From Porticoccaceae bacterium (GTDB taxonomy: Bacteria; Pseudomonadota; Gammaproteobacteria; Pseudomonadales; Porticoccaceae), in contig JALOAH010000007.1 of the NCBI GenBank assembly GCA_023228865.1, positions 12,478 to 76,477 of the forward strand: 64,000 nucleotides of DNA, in the 5' to 3' direction. The position numbers and the translations under genes are program-made. Shown here in pieces: positions 1 to 7,481 of the stretch. The notes under the pieces were generated by a model. That model was not told the DNA's origin. It did not search any database and worked only from the letters and a program-made list of their open reading frames with translations. Numbering within the stretch: position 1 is the stretch's first letter; each line of letters opens with the position of its first letter.

Positions 1-1
1 C

Positions 2-58
2 GATGCCGGGCTCTACCAGGCCAAACACCGGGGCAAAAACAGGGTGATGTCAGCATAG
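2..58 (+). CDS. C-terminal end of a GGDEF (diguanylate cyclase-type) protein, partial
   Basis: The reading frame open from base 2 gives DAGLYQAKHRGKNRVMSA and then TAG. This matches the end of GGDEF domains, which typically finish with an A-L-Y-x-A-K-x-x-G-R-N-R-V pattern. Only the last 18 residues lie in the window, so activity and upstream domains cannot be judged. Its end overlaps the end of the convergent tag gene by 9 bases. Confidence 0.75.
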   Translation, partial: DAGLYQAKHRGKNRVMSA

Positions 59-679
59 GCGGAGATTCGCGCCCAGATCGGCGCATTCCCGGTGGCGAAA
101 ACAGTGTACGCTGTGGTCGTTAACCATCCCTGTTGCCTGCATATGGGCGTAGCAGATGGTGGAGCCAAAAAAGCGAAACCCCCTTTTTTTCATATCCCTA
201 CTGATGGTGTCGGACAACGGCGTCGTGGCGGGAACCTCTTTCATGGATGCCCAGTGGTTGGTGATAGGTGTGCCGTCGCAAAAATTCCAGAAATAGGCGC
301 TGAAACTGCTGTATTCCTGCTGAATAGTGAGGAAGCTGCGGGCATTGCTGATAGTGGCCTCGATTTTCAGGCGGTTGCGAACAATGCCGGGATTTGCCAT
401 CAAGCGCTCCACGCTGCGGCTGTTGTAGCGAGCGATTTTTTCTGCGCTGAAGTTTGAGAATGCGCGGCGATAATTGTCCCGTTTCCTGAGGACGGTGATC
501 CAGGAAAGCCCGGCCTGGGCGCCTTCAAGGACGATAAATTCAAACAATTTGCCGTCATCCGTGCAGGGGACGCCCCATTCACTGTCATGGTAATTGCGGT
601 AAAGGTCGCTCTCCAGACACCAGTTGCAACGGACTTTTTCCGTGTTATTGGCACAATTGTCACCGCCTCGCTTGCTCAT
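50..679 (-). CDS. tag: DNA-3-methyladenine glycosylase I
   Basis: Tag removes 3-methyladenine from alkylated DNA as the first step of base excision repair in the cytoplasm. The protein (209 aa from the chosen start) carries the family pattern RCNWC near its N-terminus, then YHDSEWGVP, LFEFIVLEGAQAGLSW and a late HxxxCxxH-like stretch (NDHSVHCFRH). The early Cys and late His/Cys positions are those that bind zinc in E. coli Tag. An upstream in-frame start (736) exists, but the ATG at 679 has AGGAG about 10 bases ahead and starts just before the conserved region. It is divergent from pip. Length and motifs are normal for the family. Confidence 0.93.
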   Translation of the reverse strand: MSKRGGDNCANNTEKVRCNWCLESDLYRNYHDSEWGVPCTDDGKLFEFIVLEGAQAGLSWITVLRKRDNYRRAFSNFSAEKIARYNSRSVERLMANPGIVRNRLKIEATISNARSFLTIQQEYSSFSAYFWNFCDGTPITNHWASMKEVPATTPLSDTISRDMKKRGFRFFGSTICYAHMQATGMVNDHSVHCFRHRECADLGANLRLC

Positions 680-750
680 TACTGTTTCCCGCTCCTGTTT
701 GCCATTACTATAAGACCTGCACTGGCAGTGGATCAATTCGAAGGAGTTTC

Positions 751-1710
751 ATGCGCACTCTGTACCCCCAGATACGCCCCAATACCAGCACCATGCTCGC
801 GGTGGGCGATGGTCACCGCCTCTATGTGGAGGAGTGTGGCAAGCCCGATGGTTTGCCAGTATTGTTTGTTCACGGCGGTCCCGGCGGCGGTTGCCGGGAA
901 ACGGATCGCTGTTTTTTTGACCCGGAAAAATACCGCATTATTCTGTTCGATCAGCGCGGTTGCGGCCGCTCCAGCCCCCACAGCTCCCTCGAGGCGAATA
1001 CCACCCACCATTTAATTGCCGATATTGAGTTGCTGCGCAACCATCTGGGGATCGATAAATGGGTGGTATTTGGCGGTTCCTGGGGATCGACGTTGGCCTT
1101 GCTCTACGCCCAGGCTCACGCGGAAACCGTGCTCGGGCTCATTCTGCGCGGTATTTTTCTCTGTCGTCCCAGAGATATACAGTGGTTTTACCAGTCGGGC
1201 GCCAGTTACATTTTTCCCGATTACTGGAAGGATTTTGTCAGCCAGATAGCCCCCAGGGATCGCGGTGATATGGTCGCGGCCTACTACCGCCAGCTCACCA
1301 GTGACAATGAGCTGGAACGCATGGGCGCCGCCAAGGCGTGGTCCCTGTGGGAGGGACGCTGTGCCACCCTCAACCCCAATGCCGCCACAGTCAATCACTT
1401 TGCCAGCCCCCGTTTTGCTCTGGCGCTGGCGCGCATTGAAGCCCATTATTTTATCAATCAGTGTTTTGTCAGGCCTAACCAGATTCTTGAAGATGCCGCC
1501 AAGCTGGCAAATATCCCTGGGGTTATTGTCCACGGCCGTTACGATATCGTCTGTCCCGTGGAGCAGGCCGTGGCACTCGCTGACGCCTGGCCAAAGGCGC
1601 AGCTTGAAATTATTCGCGATGCCGGTCATGCCTCATCGGAACTCGGCATTACCGATGCGTTGGTGAAAGCCACAGACGCCATGGCGACCACCCTGGAAAC
1701 CGCCTCTTGA
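751..1710 (+). CDS. pip: Proline iminopeptidase (alpha/beta hydrolase)
   Basis: This 319-residue protein is expected to remove N-terminal proline from peptides in the cytoplasm (peptidase family S33). It has the HGGPGGG oxyanion-hole motif at residues 41-47, the nucleophile elbow GGSWGS with Ser110, Asp265 in HGRYD, and His293 in AGHAS, so the triad is complete. The length is typical for proteobacterial Pip. The ATG is preceded by GAAGGAG. Its stop codon overlaps the TTG start of dtd, so the two are very likely translated as one unit. Family assignment is firm; substrate preference is inferred. Confidence 0.93.
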   Translation: MRTLYPQIRPNTSTMLAVGDGHRLYVEECGKPDGLPVLFVHGGPGGGCRETDRCFFDPEKYRIILFDQRGCGRSSPHSSLEANTTHHLIADIELLRNHLGIDKWVVFGGSWGSTLALLYAQAHAETVLGLILRGIFLCRPRDIQWFYQSGASYIFPDYWKDFVSQIAPRDRGDMVAAYYRQLTSDNELERMGAAKAWSLWEGRCATLNPNAATVNHFASPRFALALARIEAHYFINQCFVRPNQILEDAAKLANIPGVIVHGRYDIVCPVEQAVALADAWPKAQLEIIRDAGHASSELGITDALVKATDAMATTLETAS

Positions 1711-2153
1711 AAGCCTTGATTCAACGGGTAAGCAGTGCTTCGGTCTCTGTGGCGGGCGCCGAGGTGGGGGCGATCGAGCGGGGAGTATTGGTGCTGCTCG
1801 CCGTTGAAAGAAATGACACCGCCGCCCACGGGCGCAAACTGGCGGACAAAGTCATGAATTACCGCATTTTCCCCGATGAGCAGGGGCGGATGAACCTTAG
1901 TGTTAGGGACATCAACGGCGGCCTTTTGGTGGTTTCCCAGTTCACACTGGCGGCGGATACTCGCAAAGGCCTGCGCCCCAGCTTTACACCGGCAGCGGAT
2001 CCCGGCGACGCGGAACGGCTCTACGAGGATTTTGCCGCTCACTGCCGTGAACAGATGGCGTCCGTGGCAACGGGAATCTTTGCTGCCGATATGCAGGTGT
2101 CCCTGTGCAACGAGGGACCGGTGACCTTTATGCTGGGTGTAGATTGCCCTTAG
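1707..2153 (+). CDS. dtd: D-aminoacyl-tRNA deacylase
   Basis: Dtd hydrolyses the ester bond between a D-amino acid and tRNA, so that D-residues do not enter translation. The 148-residue protein starts MKALIQRVSSASVSV and contains the two signature motifs, SQFTLAADTRKGLRPSF near residue 78 and NEGPVTF near the C-terminus. These form the cross-subunit active site of the homodimer. The start is TTG, overlapping the stop of pip in a TTGA arrangement. This, with the family-perfect N-terminus, settles the start despite the rare codon. Confidence 0.94.
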   Translation: MKALIQRVSSASVSVAGAEVGAIERGVLVLLAVERNDTAAHGRKLADKVMNYRIFPDEQGRMNLSVRDINGGLLVVSQFTLAADTRKGLRPSFTPAADPGDAERLYEDFAAHCREQMASVATGIFAADMQVSLCNEGPVTFMLGVDCP

Positions 2154-2186
2154 TTCGCCATTGGTTTTCGATAATAACAGCTCTTC

Positions 2187-3128
2187 TTATCTGATTGCCC
2201 ACTCCACCCCCAGGTGGGCAGCGCCGGTGAGAATCACAATACTGGCGACCCAGAGACCTGTGATGAACAGCCAGTTGCAGAGGGTCGCCTTTAGATTCCC
2301 TTTCTGTTCTTGCTGAAGCCTTGTCAGGCTGTCCTGGCGTTGCTGAGATGGGTCTTTGTTGCCAGGGTTCGCGCCTGCCATAAGATGAATAACCTCCAAT
2401 ACCAGGGCAGAATCCTTAAGCTTCACGGCCGTAAGACAGTCGCAGGCTTTTTCGGTGGCGACGGCAAAATCCGTCAAAAACCGTTTTCTCACCAAACTTG
2501 GCCACAGCAGGGTGGCAAAGCCCGTGATGGCCTTGCGAAGATTATCTCTGCGCAGGCCGTGGCTGGACTCGTGGACGAGCACCGCCTCAAGCTGCCTGGA
2601 GCTGAGGGCTGCCACCAGGCCGGTGGAAACATAGACTCTGGGTTTAATCAGTCCTGTACACCAAGCCAGTAACTTCGGGCTGTCGATAGTGCGGTAGGAA
2701 ATATCCCCTCCCTCCCTGGAGAGTTTGTGCAAGGCTTTCAGGCGCGATCGGGTTACAGCTATTTTGCGCTGGATAACGACAATAACACTGAAAACCACAG
2801 CGGCGAATATGGCGATTAGTGCAGTACCCCCGTGGTGGCTGAGGCTGAGCTCGGGGCGATGGGGCGCACAGCTTTGGCCGTGGCAATGACTGGGTATCAG
2901 GGCGCTGGCCAGGTGGGGATAATTGAGGAGAAACATTACCAGAAAGGCGGCGGCCAACGGCAGCAAGCCATAAATCATTAGCGCAAACGCCTCGTCTTGT
3001 GGCGCGGTTCTATCGAGGAGTTTTTTGTAGAGAGGGTACATCAGAGCGGTAAAAACAGAGGCTACTGCCGCCACCAGCAGCCAGAGAATGGCGGTTGTCA
3101 CCAGGTTGACAGGCAGGGTTTCAATCAT
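2187..3128 (-). CDS. M56-family (BlaR1/MecR1-like) membrane metallopeptidase
   Basis: The protein has about four hydrophobic segments (roughly residues 8-30, 48-70, 101-120 and near the C-terminus) and a zinc-protease HExxH motif (HESSH, residues 186-190). This is the plan of peptidase family M56, which includes BlaR1 and MecR1. Those proteins sense a signal and inactivate a partner BlaI repressor by proteolysis. There is no C-terminal penicillin-binding domain, so the signal is unlikely to be a beta-lactam sensed in the BlaR1 way. The gene overlaps the end of the BlaI-like gene by 8 bases. An upstream GTG (3197) or ATG (3191) is possible, but the ATG at 3128 gives the usual short N-terminus. 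Target and signal are unknown. Confidence 0.8.
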   Translation of the reverse strand: MIETLPVNLVTTAILWLLVAAVASVFTALMYPLYKKLLDRTAPQDEAFALMIYGLLPLAAAFLVMFLLNYPHLASALIPSHCHGQSCAPHRPELSLSHHGGTALIAIFAAVVFSVIVVIQRKIAVTRSRLKALHKLSREGGDISYRTIDSPKLLAWCTGLIKPRVYVSTGLVAALSSRQLEAVLVHESSHGLRRDNLRKAITGFATLLWPSLVRKRFLTDFAVATEKACDCLTAVKLKDSALVLEVIHLMAGANPGNKDPSQQRQDSLTRLQQEQKGNLKATLCNWLFITGLWVASIVILTGAAHLGVEWAIR

Positions 3129-3558
3129 CGTTTTGTTGCTGGTCGCTGTTTTTCGCAGCTGGTGTCGCCACTGCCAGCCCTTTTGATGCATCTTCACCCA
3201 TATAGGTCATAAAGCCGGAAATCATGGCGGCCATGTCACCACCGGCGATTTCTCGGCTGATGTCATCAAGGAGGGAGCTGATAATATCTTCGCGCCGTAT
3301 CAGTGGCCTGTAGATATAGGCTCTGCCCTGTTTGGTTCTCGCCACCAGCTGTTTGCGGTGGAGTCGCTCGAGGGTGCTTTGCATGGTGCTTAAACCGATG
3401 CCCGCAGCGGGGATTTTTTCCAGCACCTGTTGCGCCGACAGGGGCTGTGTCGACCAGAGAATTTCCAGTGCCGACAGCTCTCTTTCCCCCAGTGCCGGGG
3501 TGCCGCTTTTGTTCGACAGCATTGACAGCCAGCCCGCGCTGTTTCGCGGTCTAATCAC
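3121..3558 (-). CDS. BlaI/MecI/CopY-family transcriptional repressor
   Basis: The N-terminal two thirds is a winged helix of the BlaI type: LGERELSALEILW, then SAQQVLEKI, the recognition region STMQSTLERLHRKQLV, and a wing containing GRAYIYRPL. The C-terminal part contains the dimerisation helix found in the family. Such repressors bind inverted repeats as dimers and are cleaved by a partner M56 protease, which is encoded immediately downstream here. The start is uncertain: GTG at 3558 or ATG at 3522, neither with a strong ribosome-binding site. The gene is divergent from a TonB-dependent receptor, which is a plausible target. Confidence 0.85.
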   Translation of the reverse strand: MIRPRNSAGWLSMLSNKSGTPALGERELSALEILWSTQPLSAQQVLEKIPAAGIGLSTMQSTLERLHRKQLVARTKQGRAYIYRPLIRREDIISSLLDDISREIAGGDMAAMISGFMTYMGEDASKGLAVATPAAKNSDQQQNDD

Positions 3559-3595
3559 AAGCGAACACCGAGCTATTATCGGTTTTTGCGGGCGA

Positions 3596-3607
3596 TGTTA
3601 TAAAACA
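3596..3607. promoter_or_regulatory. Candidate operator for the BlaI-like repressor
   Basis: TGTTATAAAACA is a near-palindrome (arms TGTT and AACA around an A/T centre) in the gap between the divergent repressor and receptor genes. BlaI-family repressors bind short inverted repeats in this position. The sequence does not match the TACA-TGTA core known for BlaI closely, so this is only a candidate. Confidence 0.25.
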
Positions 3608-3688
3608 GCAATGACACATGGGGTTGTTATCGTTTTAAGGAAAACCAGCCACAATCAATTTTCAGCCGGATTCAGGGGTTATAGAAAA

Positions 3689-5764
3689 ATGAAGCAGCAG
3701 CGACGATGGCGCGCCGTAATACTAACAGTACCCCTAGCGGTTTTGGAACCCGTGCTTGCGGCAGAAAGTGACACAGAAATTGAAACCATCAGAGTAGAGG
3801 GGCGAAAAATTAACCTGGTTGGCGAGGCCGTTTCCGCCTCCCAGGGTGTTGTTGGTCAGCAGGAACTGGTTCTTCGCCCTCTGCTTCGCACGGGTGAAGT
3901 CCTGGAGATGGTGCCCGGTATGGTGGTCACCCAGCACAGCGGTACCGGCAAGGCCAACCAGTATTTTCTGCGCGGTTTTAATTTGGATCACGGCACTGAC
4001 TTTGCCACCTTTATCGATGGCATGCCCCTCAATATGCGTACCCACGGCCACGGCCAGGGCTATACGGATCTGAACCCTCTTATTCCCGAGCTTGTCCACA
4101 GCATCGCTTACAAGAAAGGCGCCTATTACGCGGATGTTGGCGACTTTAGCGGTGCCGGTAGTGCCGAGATTCGCACCATGGGCAGAACCGACAAAGGTCT
4201 GATTGAGTTCACTTGGGGGGAGGATAACTACCACAGACTGGTTGCCGTGGATTCCTTTGACGCTGGCGAAGGGGTGTGGCTCTACGGGCTTGAAGTAAAC
4301 CGCTACGATGGCCCCTGGCGAGGAATCGACGAGGATCTCGACAAGAACAATTTACTCCTCAAATACAGTCGCCTAGTGGGTGGCGGCGATATGGCCGTCA
4401 CCTTTATGGCTTACGACAACAGCTGGAACAGCGCCGATCAGATTCCGGCGCGTGCTGTGACCTCCGGCCTGATCAGTGACCTCGGCGTTATTGATGACAG
4501 TGTCGGCGGAGAATCCAGTCGCTATAGCCTCAGTGCCAATTGGAAAACCGATGAGGTCAAATTGTCTGCCTACGCCATTCACTACGATCTCAACCTCTGG
4601 TCCAACTTTACTTATTTTCTCGACGATGAAAGCAATGGCGATCAGTTCCAACAAGTGGATGAACGTTGGATCTATGGCGGCAGCGGCTCCTATGAATTTA
4701 CAGGCACCCTGGCCGGATTGGCGATGACTAACCGCATAGGTGGGGAACTGCGCTACGATGTCATCGATGACGTGGGGCTGTATCGATCCGTCGCCCGCCA
4801 GCGTTTGGGGGCGATTCGCAGTGACAGTGTCGATGAGTTGAGTGCCGGTATTTACTGGGAAAACCAGCTTGTCCTCACGGAACGGCTGCGTTCCATCATC
4901 GGCCTGCGCTATGACTATTTTGATTTTGATGTCAGCAGCGCCATTGATAGCAATATCTATGGCGTTGATCTTCGCCACAACAGTGGCAAGGCCAGCGATG
5001 ACCTGTTCTCGGCCAAAGGCAGTCTCATCTATGCCCTCAGCGAGGAATGGGAGGTTTACGGTTCAATCGGTCAGGGCTACCACTCCAACGATGCCAGAGG
5101 AACTACCATTCGCGTCGACCCCCTCAGTGGCGACGCTGTTGAACAGGTCGATCCACTGGTGGCGTCCCTGGGTTATGAGACGGGTTTGAGGGGTTTCTGG
5201 AAAGAGAGGTTGAATGCCTCCATCGCCTGGTGGTTTCTGGAGCTGGATAGCGAACTGCTTTTTGTTGGCGACGCGGGCAACACGGAAGCCAGCCGCAAAT
5301 CCGAACGCCAGGGCGTTGAGCTGACTGCCTATTACAGTCTCAGCGATGGGGTGACACTGGATGTGGAGTATGCCTGGACAGATCCTGAATTTGCCGACAA
5401 TGCGCCCGAAGGAAAACATATTCCCGGCGCCATCGAGCAAGTGGTGCAGGCGGGTATCAGCGTTGATTTGCCCAATGGCTGGTTTGGCAGTTTTCGTGTC
5501 CGCTACTTTGGCGACCGGCCACTCACCGAAGACGGTGCGGTAACATCTGATTCAACAACAGTAGTGAACCTGCGTCTGGGACGCCAGTTTAGCCGTTGGA
5601 CGTTAAAAGCGGATGTGTTGAACCTGCTGGACAGCGATGATCACGACATCGATTATTTTTATGAATCCCGGCTGTCGGGGGAGCCTTCAGGAGGTGTCGA
5701 AGACCTTCACTACCATGTGATTGAACCGAGAACGCTGCGATTTTCTGTCGCCTACAGGTACTGA
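3689..5764 (+). CDS. TonB-dependent outer membrane receptor
   Basis: The protein (691 aa from the ATG at 3689) has a basic N-terminus, a hydrophobic segment and an Ala-rich cleavage region (LEPVLAAES), so it is exported. It is followed by a plug domain (about residues 45-160, with RTGEVLEMVPGMVVTQHSG and YFLRGFNLDHGTDFATFIDG) and a 22-strand-type barrel rich in alternating aromatic residues, ending in LRFSVAYRY with a terminal aromatic. Such receptors import scarce ligands across the outer membrane using TonB energy. The His-rich plug stretch NMRTHGHGQGY may hint at a metal or metal-complex ligand, but this is speculation. The open frame extends upstream to 3332, but that part overlaps the divergent repressor. 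Confidence 0.9.
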   Translation: MKQQRRWRAVILTVPLAVLEPVLAAESDTEIETIRVEGRKINLVGEAVSASQGVVGQQELVLRPLLRTGEVLEMVPGMVVTQHSGTGKANQYFLRGFNLDHGTDFATFIDGMPLNMRTHGHGQGYTDLNPLIPELVHSIAYKKGAYYADVGDFSGAGSAEIRTMGRTDKGLIEFTWGEDNYHRLVAVDSFDAGEGVWLYGLEVNRYDGPWRGIDEDLDKNNLLLKYSRLVGGGDMAVTFMAYDNSWNSADQIPARAVTSGLISDLGVIDDSVGGESSRYSLSANWKTDEVKLSAYAIHYDLNLWSNFTYFLDDESNGDQFQQVDERWIYGGSGSYEFTGTLAGLAMTNRIGGELRYDVIDDVGLYRSVARQRLGAIRSDSVDELSAGIYWENQLVLTERLRSIIGLRYDYFDFDVSSAIDSNIYGVDLRHNSGKASDDLFSAKGSLIYALSEEWEVYGSIGQGYHSNDARGTTIRVDPLSGDAVEQVDPLVASLGYETGLRGFWKERLNASIAWWFLELDSELLFVGDAGNTEASRKSERQGVELTAYYSLSDGVTLDVEYAWTDPEFADNAPEGKHIPGAIEQVVQAGISVDLPNGWFGSFRVRYFGDRPLTEDGAVTSDSTTVVNLRLGRQFSRWTLKADVLNLLDSDDHDIDYFYESRLSGEPSGGVEDLHYHVIEPRTLRFSVAYRY

Positions 5765-5802
5765 ATGGCAGATGATAGTCAGCGGTTTGAAAAGCAGCTT
5801 CT

Positions 5803-6978
5803 TTAGTCGAGATTGAAGGCGGGCTCGGGCAGGCCGCGGATTTTTGTGGCGACCGCCGTCACCAGCAGGCGCTGCTTTTGCTGGGGAGTGAGCATGGAAA
5901 ACAGGGGAATCAAACGGTCGACAGCGGTATCCAGCAAGTGAATCACCTCGCCGTGATGACCTTTTTTGATATCGCCGAGAAGCTGGTCAATGGACAGGGA
6001 TTCAATGGCCTCTCTGGCCTGAATGCCGCGGTATTCGGAGATGGTGAGTTTGGCAATTTGGCTGCGCCCCAGCGCCTGAGCCTTGAGCAGAGCCTGTTCG
6101 CCAATTTCCAGCACAGACTGGGCGTCGGCTTCGTTGTGGGATTCAAGGGCGCAGACGCCGATTGACACCGTGATGTCGAGTTTTTTACCGCCGAGCTTGG
6201 CGCGGAATTTTTCCACCTGGTTACAAATCCGATCGGCAATTTCCATGGTGTTGGGGGCAACCGCGAGGGGCATGGATACCACAAACGTGGCAACGCCGGT
6301 GCGGGCAACCGTATCTTCCTTGCGAACACAGCTGGTAATCACCTCCGAGACTTTGGTAATAATCGTCTCGGAAGCGGCGCGGCCAACGCGAATAAACAGA
6401 TCCTTAAAGCTATCCACCTGAATGGTCATGGTGGTCATGGTGGATTTGTGGCGGTTTACAAAGGCAATTTCCTTCTCCAGCTGTTTGGTCAGACCTTTGT
6501 TGTTCATTAATCCGGTCAGGACATCGACGGTGATTTGTTCTTTCAGTTTTTGAGTGGTTTTTTGCAGGCGGGCGTAAGACAGCGCCCTGGTCTGAATAGC
6601 GGTGGCGTCAAAGGGCTTGGTAATAAAATCGGTGGCGCCGAGGCTGATGGCTTTCTGTTTGGCGATCTCGGGGTTGTCGGCTCCGGTGGCAACGATCACC
6701 GGTAAATTGCTGATGGCTTCCCTGTCGCTGGTGCGAATGGTTTTGAGCAGCTCAAAGCCATCCATTTCCGGCATGACAAGGTCGGTAAAAACCACCTGAA
6801 TTTCCGGGTCGTTTTCAATAATGTTCCAGCCGTCGGCGCCATCGACGGCGAGAACCACATTAAATTGATTGCCAAACATTTTCGATGCGGCTATGCGAAC
6901 CACCTTTGAATCGTCCACCACCAGAACCTTGATTTTTTCAGGGGGGTCAGAGTCAAGCAGATTATCGGTATTATTCAT
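5803..6978 (-). CDS. Response regulator with a degenerate GGDEF domain
   Basis: The 391-residue protein starts with a receiver domain (residues about 16-135) with the acidic pair in VVDDS, the phospho-acceptor Asp66 in FTDLVMP and Lys121 in TKPF, so it should be phosphorylated by a histidine kinase. A GGDEF-fold domain follows (about 150-315), recognisable from DVLTGLMNN and ITVSIGV. Its catalytic loop reads RTGVATF (226-232) where active enzymes have R-x-GGDEF, so the metal- and GTP-binding acids are missing and diguanylate cyclase activity is unlikely. The last 75 residues are helical and unassigned. The ATG at 6978 is preferred over an upstream TTG-type extension to 7095. Partner kinase and output are not evident. 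Confidence 0.88.
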   Translation of the reverse strand: MNNTDNLLDSDPPEKIKVLVVDDSKVVRIAASKMFGNQFNVVLAVDGADGWNIIENDPEIQVVFTDLVMPEMDGFELLKTIRTSDREAISNLPVIVATGADNPEIAKQKAISLGATDFITKPFDATAIQTRALSYARLQKTTQKLKEQITVDVLTGLMNNKGLTKQLEKEIAFVNRHKSTMTTMTIQVDSFKDLFIRVGRAASETIITKVSEVITSCVRKEDTVARTGVATFVVSMPLAVAPNTMEIADRICNQVEKFRAKLGGKKLDITVSIGVCALESHNEADAQSVLEIGEQALLKAQALGRSQIAKLTISEYRGIQAREAIESLSIDQLLGDIKKGHHGEVIHLLDTAVDRLIPLFSMLTPQQKQRLLVTAVATKIRGLPEPAFNLD

Positions 6979-7481
6979 GTTGCGGTTCCAACGATGGTGA
7001 AGAGCCTGGGTGAGATCTGCTGGACGTCGGTTCTGGGGCGTTAAAAATGGCTTTCGATGCTCAGTGCTACCTCTGCACGCCGCTTCCTCAGTCATTTTTC
7101 CCTCGCCTGGCCGTGGCTTGCAAAATCGTAAATAGCTTCTAAGGCCATGGCAACAAAAACGGTAGCAAACTCAGTGCCCTATTGTTCACCAAATTGCCTT
7201 CGAGCAAGATGGTTTCAGGACAAAGTGATGAAAATAGCTGACGAAGGGAGGGGTGTGTCTGGCTCGCCGCCTATTTTTCCGTGGCTCGGAATATTTCCCT
7301 GCATGGTGAAAATTTGAGCCAGCAACAGTTCCCCTTTCAAGTGGCTGTCGATCTGCAAAACCAGGGCTTAAAAGACCAAATGTTCAGCGCGCTGGCAATA
7401 GCCCGGCCAGCGCCTGCTTGCGGTTCCTGCAAACCTGCAAACACTTCCCTGTTGTGGGGATGTACTGACCGACAGATCTGG
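6979..7481. other. Intergenic region without a recognisable gene
   Basis: About 500 bases lie between the phytase stop and the response-regulator start. Open frames here are short and do not resemble proteins. The only structure seen is a hairpin at 7389-7413 (arms GCGCTGGC and GCCAGCGC, 9-base loop) about 70 bases beyond the phytase stop. It lacks a directly following T-run, so a terminator role for the phytase operon is weakly supported. The promoter of the convergently oriented flank was not identified. Confidence 0.5.

Noticed and set aside
3608..3640. A Pho box upstream of the TonB receptor at 3689
   Set aside because: Only one TGACA unit is present at 3612, with no partner at an 11-base distance.
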